The position numbers and the translations under genes were made by a program. A stretch of 64,000 bases of DNA, taken from assembly GCF_000340215.1 (NCBI RefSeq), contig NW_006921554.1, forward strand, positions 124,001 to 188,000, read 5' to 3'. Shown here piece by piece: positions 45,641-57,269 of the stretch. The first letter of the stretch is position 1. Every line of letters starts with the position of its first letter. The notes beneath the pieces were generated by a model that saw only the letters and a list, made by a program, of their open reading frames with translations, did no database searches and had not been told where the DNA came from. This DNA is from Pseudocercospora fijiensis CIRAD86. Lineage: Eukaryota; Ascomycota; Dothideomycetes; Mycosphaerellales; Mycosphaerellaceae.

Positions 45641-46028
45641 AAACAAACTAGACCCCGTAGAGGTTCGGGTTAGTTTAGTTTAGTTTACTAAGCCGAAATT
45701 CTAGTTTAGTTTAGTTTAGTTTGCTAAGAAACCGGTATACGGACCGGTTTATGCCGGCTATATGTAGGCTACGGACAAGAACTACGTCTAAATAGCCTAA
45801 AATATAGATGCAATCTTATAGTATATATTATAGGGCCCTTATCGCGTTCCGGGCTCGATCCGAGGTCGTCGTATATCGTCGTACGTTATCGTAGTTTTCT
45901 TAGAAACTAGCCTAGAACTAGCGGGGTAGTAAACTAAACCAAACCGGACCGCTAAGCTACTACTAAGAAACCAAACTATACACGTTTTATAGTTCGTAAA
46001 CTAAGCTACTACGGGGTCTAAAACAAAC
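45641..46028. mobile_element. hAT-type MITE with 8-bp duplication
   Basis: The element is 45649-46020 (372 bp), from TAGACCCCGTAG to CTACGGGGTCTA, with the same subterminal GTTTAGTTTAG-type repeats as copy A. AAACAAAC flanks it exactly on both sides (45641-45648 and 46021-46028). No coding capacity. The interior, including one ATGCCGGCTATATG, is not otherwise like copy A. It is a non-autonomous relative probably moved by the same transposase, inserted in the Gypsy just inside its 3' LTR. Confidence 0.93.
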
Positions 46029-46059
46029 AAATAGTTATATATTACCTTAGCGCTCTTCG

Positions 46060-47400
46060 CTAAGGCTATTTTCTCGAACTCCGTAATAATACCCCTAAGA
46101 TTATATTATTCCTCTATAGGCGGAGGATCCTCTAGTTCCTATAACTTACCGATCTTCTTTAGGTTTGCCCGAGGGTACGTATATTTTAAGGTAGCACTAT
46201 TAAGCTACTAGAGGAGGTACGTAGAACCGTCGTAAAGGACCTCCTAGACCCGGTAAGGACCTTTCTACCTAAAGGTAGGCTTATAGAAGTAGCTATATTA
46301 TAGCTCGGACCGATAAAGAAGAAGTATATTGCCTGCCTTTAGAGGTTCCTAATTAATAGTATTATTATTATTAAAATACTACTTAGCGTCCTCGTAGAGC
46401 CGAAGTTTTAGAGTAAGACCCTTTTTAGAAGTAGTAGTTATCTCCTTAAGAGCTTTCGCCTATAGGATAAGAAGATCCGCTCTAGTACAAATAGACCCCT
46501 AGGTATAAATTCTATATATACGATAGGACAGGTCGATTAGGAGAATAGTATCCCTCCTAATTATTTACTCCGCTAGTATAAGTCCGGTAGTATCGATTAT
46601 ACGGTCCGCCTAAAGAACCGCTAAGATATAGTTAGAACTAGTAGCTAACTTATCTCTACTATTAGTTAACTTAGATAGGGCATCGATAAAAGACTAGTAG
46701 CCTCGCTTAGTAATAGCATTCGGCTAAGGGTAGTATAAGGAGATACGAACGTTCTTTATCTCGTACGAGGTTAGTAAAGCCGTAACTTCCTTAGCTATAT
46801 TAGTAGAGGTATTATCTAAGACGATCTCGTAGGGCGCCCCCTATCTATAGAATAGGTCCTAGAATAGGAATATAGCAATATTATAGGCCTTAATAGAACT
46901 ATAGTCCTTATAGTAAAGACAGGCCTCCGGCTATCGAGAAAGGCCTTCGCGGATAATATATAAACTATTCCTACGGCTAAGGTAGACTATATCGCCGTAC
47001 TAACGCTCCCTAACGGACTATATAGCGGGAATACGAAGCTCTCCTAGTCGTCGGTACCTATTCCTAAAGTTGCACTTAGGATAGCTTTTATAGTAGTAAG
47101 AAATATAAAGTATCGTTTAAGCCCTATAGTACTTGTCCTAATCGAGCGGAGCGACGGCGTAGAGCCCGAGAACAATATTAGATTTACGCCTATTACTGCG
47201 GTCTATGTAGCTACAGTATTAGTAGCTTTATCGCTACCGCTGCGAGTCGCTATATTACTTAAATGCCTTATTACTATCGTCCCACGTCTACGCTAAAGCT
47301 AAGTCCTCCTCCTAATAGCGACGCAATCTATCGTTAAACGCCTATTAACGCGCCTATTCTTCTATAATAGCAATCTAAATCCGAGTCTCCTTATTAATAT
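46060..47400 (-). pseudogene. Gypsy integrase
   Basis: The minus frame shows a zinc-binding-type and linker region (YYKSYPKCNFRNRYRRLGEL), then GDIVYLSRRNSLYIIREGLS and the core APYEIVLDNTSTNIAKEVTA with the second Asp. LTSYEIKNVRISLYYP-PNA follows, matching LGI...STAYHPQTDG of the family. Breaks are TAG/TAA at Gln/Trp. The upstream side meets the Helitron block, so the polyprotein is split here. Confidence 0.85.
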
Positions 47401-50400
47401 TATCCCTAACGTCTATCTTACTGCCTTGCTCTTGCTGCGTGCCTTACTCTTACTACGTGCCTTGCTCTTGCTACGTGCCTTGCTCTTACTACGTACCTTG
47501 CTCTTGCTACGTACCTTGCTCTTACTGCGTGCCTTGCTCTTACTACGTGCCTTGCTCTTACTAAGTATCCTGTTCGCTATCTACAATATTACTACCGCGA
47601 AGAAGCGGCGCTTACTAAGACTGTTAAGCTTAACGATTAGCCTGAACGTTGCGCTAGAAGGTCTTATTATTAAGGAATTCGCTAGCGATATGTCGATTGC
47701 CGAGTCGATCTTAGTCGGTCCGCTCTATAGCTTTAATACCGCGAGGACCCTCGTAAACAAGTTTATTGCGGGCCTCTATATTCCGGAGAGCATTAGTAAA
47801 CGCGGTGCCCTTAAGGCGGCGGCTATAGACCTCTATAAACCTACGAGATAGTTTACTAAATCGTACGAACCGTCCGGGCACTATTAGAGTCGGCAAAGTG
47901 CGCTTAAGAAATAGAATAGAAGCAACTAGAAGTACGGCTTTATTAGACAACTAGCCGCGAGATTCTATTTTAGCAATCTTGAGCAGGTTAGTATTAAGCT
48001 ATACCTCTTCTTATTGCTAGCGCTAACGACGAGCTTCCTCTTAATCCTATTCGCGTACGCGCTATTGCTAAAGGCGGGTTTCTTACTAAGCTTATACGGT
48101 CTATAGATTACGCCTAGCAGTATTAGGGTCTAGGTATAGTAGATCTAACAAAAGCACACTACTAGGCGGTACCGTACGCTGCTTCTTGCGATAGATGTAG
48201 TCCGTATAGCGGTCGATATGTGATTTATATAGCTTGCCTTTAAATCGGTTATAGTTAAAAGGTTCGTCGAAAAGGATATCGTTAAGACTACGAAACCGAG
48301 AGTATACGACGTATATTAATGTAGGCGTAAAGTCCTTCTTAGAGATATCGAGGACACCCTTATCGAGAGTTATACCTTATACCTTATAGATAGTAATAGC
48401 GTAGGCGATAGTTAACGGAAACTAAGTGCGAGTGTATTAGCTATCGAAACGGTCGTTATACTTCTACTTACGGCGAGATAGTACGATCGGTACTACCTTA
48501 GGCGGTAAGCTATCGATCTCTTAGTTTAGTATCGGTCCGGAATATTAATCTAACTCTACGAGTATAGCTACTAGCAGATCGTTATCGACGACCTCTTACT
48601 CGGTACGGGTTGTATCCTTTACCTATATAACGTTACGAATAGTACCGATTGTCCTATTAACGACGCCTTTCTATACCTAAAGGTTCTCGGTAACTAATAT
48701 ATAGGCATTAATACAGATCGGGAGTATCTTATACAAGTTACCGCCTATCTTATAGTCGGCTTAGACTGTATAGCGGCTAGTATACTTAGCTTTAATAGCT
48801 TTAATAGGCTACTAATTGTCTCGTATCGATATATAGTTAAGTATAGCGACCTGCTTCTTATAGCTAAAAAGACGAATTGCGTTTTAGAAGGCTATAGGAT
48901 ATAGATGCGAGGGATCGCGGACACGAGACACTAGTGTTTGCTAGTAATCGATAGTAACCTTACCTAGTCTAGTACGTAGGCCTTCGAGTGCGGCTTTGAA
49001 AGCTTAGGTAGTAGGATTAGTACCCTACTAGCGTTAAATAACATTAAGCTAGATAGTTTTATTAAACAGATACTATATATAGCGTCTAAGAACAACTTTA
49101 GGTATATTAGTCTAGCTTAGTCGACTAAAGAGAGGGCGACCCGCGACTAGAAGCAACTAGCTAAAGTTACTATATATACAGATCGTAAAGCCTCTAAATA
49201 GTAGGGAGGTATCGATACCCGGATTATCTTAGTCCGCCTATAGATAGCTCGGATCTTGCTGCTCTACCTATCGCAGTCGCTTATTAATCTAGTATAGCTT
49301 AACTAGATCAATTATCGATTTCTCGTCGATTATAATATATAGGATATTAGTTATATATGCTTAGAAGGCCGACAATGCATTACCCTCGAGAGGGATATAT
49401 TCTTTTATCGTAAGAGGCAACCGGAAAGCAGAATAGATAGTAGAGCCCTTTATACTAAAAGTAGTAGTACTAGTTAGAGCGATTCGTATAATCGGATTGC
49501 CGAGCTAGTATTATATAGCACTAGAGGCATCGAATTGTTCTGCTAGTCGCTCGATAGCAGAAGAGAGAAGCTCGATTATATAGGACTTACTAACGCCCGC
49601 CTTGCTATCGATGTTTAGTAAGATAGGATCCGGTATAGTTGCCCTATTGATTATCTTATTAGTATAGTTATAGATACGGTTATACTAAAGTCGCTATTCT
49701 AGAGAGAGGCCGTTAACCTTCTACTAGTAGTTAGTAATAGTGCCGATTTTCTAATAAGTGCTTCTAGTGCTACGCTTATTCTTCTACTAATCCTTAATCT
49801 CCGGTCTAAGATTATAGAGCCCGACGTAAGCGGTCTAGTCGTAATCCTTATTAATTTAACGATTGCTAAGGTTGTTAAGATCCTTATCTTCTTTAGCGGG
49901 GTTTCGGTTAGGTATAGTACGTATAAGAAGCTCGCCCTCTACTTCCTCCTCTTTAGGCTTATAGTGTTCCTCCTCGAATAGGTCTTTAGTTAGGGTAGGG
50001 AGGTTAATTCTAAAGTAGTCAAAAGCGTAACCGGTATAGTTGTTTATATACTACTTATATACGTCTTACTATATATAGAATTCTTCTTCCGGATAATCGG
50101 CAAAGGTATATAGTAGGTTAGGATATCGACTATCGAAAGGGTAGTATAGGGCGACCTTAGTACGGTAGTAGTCTTCGTAGGTCCTATTATCTTCCTATAG
50201 ATTGCCGCAGTACTTAGGAAAGTAGTTAATAAGACGAGCCTTCGTACGAGGTCGTAGCTTAAACGTTGCAAAGTCCTATCGAGTTAGGAACTCGAATAGG
50301 GTAAGGTTAGGCCGATTAAGGAGGTTAGACTTAGCGAATTTCGCTAGTAGGACACTAAGACGATCGATATACTTTAGCAATAGCGATTTGCCCTATATAA

Positions 50401-51040
50401 CGATCTTACCGACCTACTTATTATATCGCTTGACTTTAGACTAATACTATAGAAGCCGACAATCGAAGCTCTATATCGTACGAGAGCCTTAGAATAAAGG
50501 TAGACCGAGCAATTAGTAGCAAGCTTCCTAAGTAGAGATATCGCGCTTACCGATAAACTTATTTATTATTTTAGCAAAGAAGGAGACTATAGGCCGATTA
50601 GAGTTCTAGAGTTGTAGACTAAGCTGTTTAGCGATATCGAGTAGTAGTATACTACGCTTCTCGGCCTTGCTATAGTACTTAGTAAGATAGTCGATAACGG
50701 TGCCTTTTAAGGTATAGGGAGCGAAGTCGGCATTCGTAAGCTACGCTATCGAGACGGTACGATTGTAGCTATTTATCCACTTGTCGTTACGAGGCCCGTT
50801 ATATATATAGTATCGGGGGTTAAGGTCTCTACTAATGCGTAGTTTATCGTAAAGCTCTCGAGGATAGTAGAAGCGGCAAGTACGCGCCCCTATATCCTTA
50901 TTCTTCCGCTAGTAGTATTCGTAGCCGCATTTATACCGCTAAACTCGATTGAGGTTTAGTATAAGGAGGTATGCCGTATTACGCACCTTATACGGCGGTA
51001 TAGATAATACTATAGGTTCTCCTAGCTATAGACTAGTACG
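47400..51040 (-). pseudogene. Helitron-type helicase (PIF1-like), truncated
   Basis: The minus strand reads, from the right: KCGYEYYQRKNKDIGARTCR, YNGPRNDKWINSYNRTVS, VIDYLTKYYSKAEKRS, FIGKRDISTQEACYQLLGLP, then the helicase. The latter has a Walker A-like ILLNIDSKAGVSKSYI (49573-49620), Walker B IIIDEKSI near 49320-49335 and FSQLL near 49150. This is the Rep-C/PIF1 layout of fungal Helitron proteins. The N-terminal HUH nuclease is not found. The right boundary with the Gypsy RNase H is about 51040; the left is within 47400-47600 and not resolved. CA and TG survive better here than in the Gypsy. The ORF at 47426-47851 (+) is a shadow. Confidence 0.85.
47429..47570. repeat. 18-bp tandem repeat, about eight units
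   Basis: TGCTCTTGCTACGTGCCT-like units in direct order. On the minus strand they encode (A/V)RSKSK repeats, probably a basic linker of the Helitron or Gypsy protein. Confidence 0.85.
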
Positions 51041-51044
51041 ATCC

Positions 51045-54000
51045 TTCGGCGATATTCTCTTCTATAGTAGGCCTTCTTAAGAGCCTATCTAGTCTAGAGT
51101 GTTTCTTTATAGGAATATAGAAAACGTCGAAGTTAAACAAATAGATCTAGGCAACCTACCGAGCTATTACTAAGTTAGGCAGATCGGAGGCTATACGGTT
51201 AAGTTAATAAACTAGCGTTTAAGTATCGACCTCTAGGCGGAAGAATATACTAAATAGCTAAGGCCTAAACTTCTTAAGGGCCTTATATACTCTAAGGCAC
51301 TCTCGCTTACTAGTATCGTACTAAGCCTCGATTAGTTCCTATAGTCTAGACTTATACCGTAAAGGGTAACGTAAGGATAGCTCCTTACGACTATACTATA
51401 TTAGTACTTCTCCGTATCCCTCCCCGCTCGAGTCGACCGTAACGATTAGTAAACTAGTACCCTCTAAGTAGTCTATAGAAGTAAGTACCGGCATACTAAT
51501 AAGTACTTCGGTAACTTTGTCCTTAGCGGCTTAGTATATAGGTATCTATTCGAACTTAGTATCCTTTTTAAGTAGGGTATATAAAGGTTTATATACTAAT
51601 ATAAAGTTCTCGACCTAGATACGGAAGTAGGAGACTACTCTAAGCTAGACCCGAACATCCTCCTAATAGGTAGGATTAGGCTAGGAAACGATCTTTAGGA
51701 CCCGTATATTATTAGGATAGCGGCCGTTTTTATTAGTTACAAGCCCGATAATATTTATTCGCTTATATAGGAGCTAAAGCTTTTCTCTATATACCCCTTA
51801 AGTTAGCTCGCTCTAAGTCGTAGGGAATACTATCGAGATTCTAAATATATTCGAGGAAAAACTTACAGATACTAGGTTCTACTTCTCTATTATTATACCT
51901 AGTCTTAGGGCCTTTAATACTAATATTATCGAGGAACGGTATCGCCGTATAGGAAATATAAGCGGCGGGGACCTAGTTTATAATACGAACAAACTAGGCT
52001 ACGGAATTAGTCGTACCCTAGGGAAGTATAGTCTACCTATATAGCCTAAGAGGGGTTTCGAAACTAGTAAGATCTCGGCTATTAGGGTAAAGTAGAATCT
52101 AGTCGTATCCTAAGAATATATTAACTAGTAAGGCTATTATATAGTTAGCAAAGGCTTCTAAGAGTCTATCGGTCTCTAGAGGAAGGTTAGTATCTCTAAT
52201 AGAAACTATATTAAACTTCTTAGCGGCGTTAGTTAGACGATACTTCTTAGGTTCCCTAAGAGCCGTTTTCTTCTAGACTAGGAAGTATAGGTTACGATTC
52301 GAAGTATAGGAAGGCTCTAGAGTTCCTGCCTTTATACGCTACTGTATTATATTCTCGACTATACCTCGTAAGCTTAGGTTTAGCTTAAAAGCTAGGTAGG
52401 CCTAGGGTTCGTATTTAATTATCTAGATCCGCTACGGAGGAGTAACCTCTAGATTAATTCTTCTAAGAGAGGTAAAGTCGTATACTAGAACAGCTTTACG
52501 GTTATATAGAAGCTTATATAGTAGGCTTAATTTAAGGTCCGAAAGCTCTATACTAGGTCTAATATTTGCTAGCCTCTCCTATATTAGCCTTAAACACCTA
52601 GGAATAGTAGGAAACTTCTTAGTAATATATCTCTAGTCGTATAGACTATCTCTAGGTAGTAATACCGCCTCTCGGTTAAGGCACTTCTATCGCTAGTTAG
52701 GATTCCCGCTAGGATTAGATCTATCGGTAATATATACGCTACCCTTTATAGGCTTAATCTTATTAGCTACCCTCTTATATAGGGTAAAGGTACTAACTAC
52801 TCGGGTAATTAGAGCTTTCTCCCTTTAACGCTAGGCCTAGAGATTAGGGTAACAAAATAGCGTATATATATTATCTTAAGGCTCCTTAGGCCGGTACGTA
52901 TATAGCTAGTAGTCTCGACTTATAATACTAGCGAAAACGTTAGTTTCGTAATAATACCTCTAGGGTAGTATTAGGCTCGAGCTCTAATTAGTTAGTTCGT
53001 TTTACTCTAGTAGACCCGAAGTAGTATCTACCTTCGCGTACGCTAATATTATTACTAAGACTAAGGCGTATAGTAGTAGCCTCTATAGTTATATACTCGC
53101 TATCGCTTTAAGTATCCTCCTTTTTAGTACTAAGCCTAGAAACTTGCCTTAATATACGCTTTGGCGTATCTCTAGATATAACCTATTTAAGCTATACTAA
53201 CCTCTAGCGTATATTGTTAGTCTTATAACCGCGCCCTAGCGTTTCCCGACGCTCGCTTCGATATAGTAAGAATATCTTCGTAGGACCTATAACTAGTATT
53301 GCTAATTTAACTAGTAAAAACGATTCGGTTGCCCTTCTAATTAGTAATAGTTCCCTCCTAGGAGCTATTATTATAGTTTCGCTAGACGCCGCGGACTATT
53401 CGGGACTATAGTCGACTAAGTAGGATTAGAGTCTTTAGGTCCCTAGCAAACTAGAAGGTAAAGGTAAAGCATACTCCGAAGGCATCTACTAGTATATTAC
53501 AATAGGCGCTAACTAGTACTACCTCCCTATTTATACCTTATATACTAAGGGCGACATCTCTATTTATTAGTAACCTAAGATACTTCGTAGTATCCTTACT
53601 TATATAAGAGACTCCGAACTATTATTAGGTATTGCTAGTATCTGCTAACTATAGTTTCTAATAGTAACGTCGATATAGATACTAGGAACGATAGTAAAGG
53701 AACGGGTAACTACTAAAAGGTCTATATTATCCGGGATAGAGTATAGTTCTTTAGGTTAGGAAGGTACTAGTCGACCGATTTATTAGCTAGTAAATCGGAT
53801 AGCGTTAACTAAAACAGGCTCTAAGGCATCGTTACCTCGGCCTATCTCCTCGATCCCTTCGTTATTAGTATTATTAATATCGTGTTAACTCTAGCTAATA
53901 ATCGTCTCTTTATTACTAGCGGGTAAAGTAGCGCCTATAAACTCCGGAAGAAACTATAGGGAAGAGATATTAATATAGTCCTCTCGCCCCTACTTCCTTT

Positions 54001-54300
54001 AGAGAGTAGCGGGGTCTTTTATAAAGGTAGTATTATTAGGGATCCGGCTCTAGAAGACGTTAGTAGGTAAGCCGTATAATAATAGGTCGCCTATAGACAT
54101 ATTCGACTTAAGGTCTAGGAACTATAAAGCCTAAAAGAGAGTATTTGCCTTTATATTGTACGCTCTAGCAGATACTATACTATACTTCTTTAAGTACCTA
54201 TTAAAGCAAAAGGTCTTTAGGTCGGTTGTTTTCCGCTTATAGGCTAGTAGGTTAGCCGGGCTAGGTATCCTACTAATATTAGTTAGGTCGTCTTCTGTAT
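51045..54300 (-). pseudogene. Gypsy protease, reverse transcriptase and RNase H
   Basis: The reverse transcriptase is clear at about 52250-51780: LETDRLLEAFANYIIALLVN, FLGYD-ILLYPNSRDLTSFET, PLRLYR-TILP-GTTNSVA, and PFLDNISI at the catalytic site, where FLDD has become FLDN. RNase H and its end (RLEVDT, LVIAR-VA-IYLFNFDVFY, KKHSRLDRLLRRP) reach 51060. The region 54300-52600 should hold the protease and connection but no DTG motif was fixed. Stops are TAG/TAA. Confidence 0.85.
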
Positions 54301-54599
54301 CGACGTCTAGGGTTTCTAGTGTTACTAGAGTCCCTTCTGTAGATATACTAGTACTACTAGCTCGGGTAGTACGGTCCCTAGCTGTTTAGAGGCTCTTAGT
54401 CTTAGCGGTTAACTCCCGCTATTATTTAGCCTTATCGATAGCCTTTGCTTTAATTACTCTAGTAGGCGCTACTATACTAGGACGAGAGGGATTCTATAGG
54501 CTTTTAGCCCTACCTTAAGTTTAGGACGTAGACTAGGCCTACGAATAGGACCTAGTAGTAGCATAGGCACTAATACTAGTATTAGTAGCCGTATAGACA

Positions 54600-56110
54600 T
54601 TAGTAATTAGGTCCTAGTCCTACGAAATAAAGTTAACCTTTACGGGATTAGTCGTATAGTCGTACTATCCTTGCCTTGTTCCTCTACCTACTTTAGCCTA
54701 ACCCTCTAAGTTTCTCGTTTAGTAATAGTAGTAAGGGTACTATTTCTAGTCTCTTTAAACTCGATCTTGCCGCTATACTTCTTCTCTAGAAGGGTCTTAA
54801 GTTGTAGGAGCTTCGGTACTCTACGGTCCTATTCGAAATCGACTTTATTACTACTATTAGTATAGTAGAATCTACTATTAACTTATATAACGAGCTTCCG
54901 GTAAAGAAGCTCTTTCTATATTAGGTAGTCTAACTAGATATGTTTATAGCCGCTATATATCTGGTATTTACTATCTAAATTAGAATAGATCTTTCGTATC
55001 GTAAAGATATTAACTAAAGGGGCTTCGGGATAGTTCGATCGGGGAACTAGTAGATTTCTCTACCTTCCTTTAGTAGCTTAGCGTTAATAACCTCTCTAAC
55101 CCTCTATATTGCTTTCGTATTAAGGTTTAGCTAAGCTAGAGATTTAGCTAGGCTTACTACCTCCTATAAATAATAGGTAGTGCTAGCGGGTATTTCTTTT
55201 ACGGCTAGGCCGCTTTATAACTCCGGAAGGAACTTAGGTCCTTTAGCGATTCTAGCGGAATCGCTCTTTACTCGGGTAAGGTCCTTCTTGTCTTTACCGT
55301 AGATAAACTTTCTTACGTTAGCGGAGCTATTAATATCCGCTCTAATATACTCTAGGATTTCTCTATAGTTCTTAAAGCTCTTAGGATTAGTATCGCTAAG
55401 CTTTATACGACGAAAGACACGTTAGGCTATCGCCTAGGGCAATCCCTAAAGAAGTAATCTTATCCTTTAGGAATCCTCGAGGTCTTCCTATTCGATACTA
55501 TCCGCTAAATTAATAAATTCCCGGATATATTCTTTTAGGTCGTTATCCTAAATACGCCTCCTTATATAGAGGGCCTTAAGCTAGACGCGACTGCCTTTAA
55601 TTCGGTAGCTATTATTCTCCTAATACTCCCTTAGGAAGAATTGCTTAAAGACTAGCTATAGGGCATCCGACTTGTCTTCCTCTTCTAGATAGCTAGCTAG
55701 GGTCCTAAGAGTCCTTTATAGCTTAGTAATAGCTATCCTAACGAAAGAACGGATCTTATACTAGTCGGATTCGCCGTTTAGCTCGTACTTAGTTAGGTTA
55801 TCCTTAAAGCGCTTTATATAAGTAGTAGCGTTCTATCCCTCTAACTATAGGTTTAAGTCGCTTTCCGGCTTAGGTAGATAGCGTCGGTTCTAACGAAGGA
55901 GCTTATTCTGCTTCTTAATTATTTTTATAACGACGTTATAGAGCGACTCCTAAGGAGTAGGCTTAGTAGCCTAGCCTTAGGCTACTATACTTATATTAAT
56001 AGGTCTTCGCCTAATGTCCTTAAGGATAGGATTAGTGTATTTACTATTAGAGGATACTACTAATTTACGACTTTCGTCGTCGCTTAAGCTTATTTAGTTA
56101 TTCTTATAAA
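54600..56110 (-). pseudogene. Gypsy gag
   Basis: A retrotransposon gag domain is readable at about 55880-55200: RRYLPKPESDLNL, YIKRFKDNLTKYELNGESD, KIRSFVRIAITKL, YLEEEDKSDAL, FKQFFLREY. A decayed CCHC zinc knuckle lies near 54930-54975 (Y-IYSGYKHI-LDY, Cys replaced by Tyr). It would form the particle and bind RNA. The 5' leader from 56110 to 56980 holds no gene I can read. Confidence 0.8.
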
Positions 56111-56969
56111 ATAGATAAATAAAATATAATAATAGGTAATAGGTTGTTTTTAGTATAGTTTAGTAGGTTTGTTTCGATATTACTATAGGAGGGAGGAAGT
56201 AGTAGGTCCTAAGCTATTAGGCTAACAATACCCCTAGGGTAGTGTTAGACTTTAGTCTCTAAATAGTCGCCTAGATACTAATAGGAGCTTAGCTTATTAT
56301 TTTTGAATAAGAAAGCCCTCGGAGGAGGAAGCCACAATCTCTATTTACCCCTAGATCCTAGAGACCGGCGCCTTTACTAACTACTATTATCTCCTTTAGC
56401 TAGCTAGGATCTTCTTTTTATAGTAGAAGGCTAAGTACTATCTAAACGAGGCTACGAATCGGGGTTAGATAATCTACCTAGTCGATAGAGATTCTATCCT
56501 TTTATCTAACCTACTATCTAAAGGTTGCTATTGTGTAATAGTCTTAGCGGGGCCCGTAAAGTTAACGGATAATTAATCTATCTCCTTATTAGGGTAACCC
56601 TCTACGTTGCTAACCCCTTCCGGTCTCTTAGACCCTCTAGTATTAAATAACCGGAGCGTCGGGCGGTAGCTTGTCTCGAGTACGCGGTACTAAATAGGTC
56701 TTCGACCCGGAGCCGAGTCCTTAGAAGCTAGCCGTAGTTATAGAACTAGGCCTTAAGCTATAATAGTCCTAAGGGTTTATAGTTTTTTAGGGTTAAAGCG
56801 ATGCCCTCGTCTAGAGGTTTCTCTGCTTATTATAATAGCCTTATAAGACACTTCTATATCGTCTATATTATAGGCTCTTCTTATATCCTCCCTCCTCGGT
56901 TATAGCTATTCGTACCTAGAGACTATCTTTAACCTAGCTACGCCTATTAGATAGAAAGAGTTAGCCCTA
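56111..56969. other. Gypsy 5' leader
   Basis: Between gag and the primer-binding site. No clear frame. Probably untranslated leader. Confidence 0.5.
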
Positions 56970-56981
56970 CCTTCGGCTCTA
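56970..56981 (-). other. Primer-binding site of the Gypsy element
   Basis: On the minus strand TAGAGCCGAAGG (probably TGGAGCCGAAGG before RIP) begins one base after the LTR, as expected for pairing with a tRNA 3' end in CCA. Confidence 0.6.
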
Positions 56982-56982
56982 A

Positions 56983-57269
56983 TAAAGGACGGAAACTAAT
57001 ACTACTAATACTACTAGCTATAATAGTAGAAGTCCCTAAAGGCAGTATACCCTAACGCAATATAGGTAGCTATACTTAGTATAATAGGATAGCAAATTAG
57101 GTCGTTTAGGCTATTAACTAGAGCCCTATAATAGAGGCACTATTAAAACATAATAGGAATAGCATATTATACGAGGTTAAAAGTTCTACTATTCTATAGA
57201 TAGGGGCCTCTTATATAGGCTAGCAACTAGCTATCCTAGCAAGGGTATAGAGCTAGTCACTAGCTAACA
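56983..57269 (-). repeat. 5' LTR of the Gypsy element
   Basis: 287 bp, collinear with 45303-45589. Confidence 0.92.

Larger units (their letters stand above)
45303..57269 (-). mobile_element. Gypsy LTR retrotransposon with inner insertions
   Basis: Two 287-bp LTRs, AATAT (or ATAT) duplication on both sides, primer-binding site beside the right LTR and polypurine tract beside the left LTR show a minus-strand element. The order gag, reverse transcriptase, RNase H, integrase is that of Gypsy. Nearly 12 kb long, it includes a 372-bp MITE and about 3.6 kb of Helitron helicase. Without them it would be close to 8 kb. Confidence 0.9.

Noticed and set aside
47426..47851. 141-codon plus open frame starting with LLLLRA repeats
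   Set aside because: It is the antisense of the (A/V)RSKSK repeats and of the Helitron region. The minus strand carries the family motifs.
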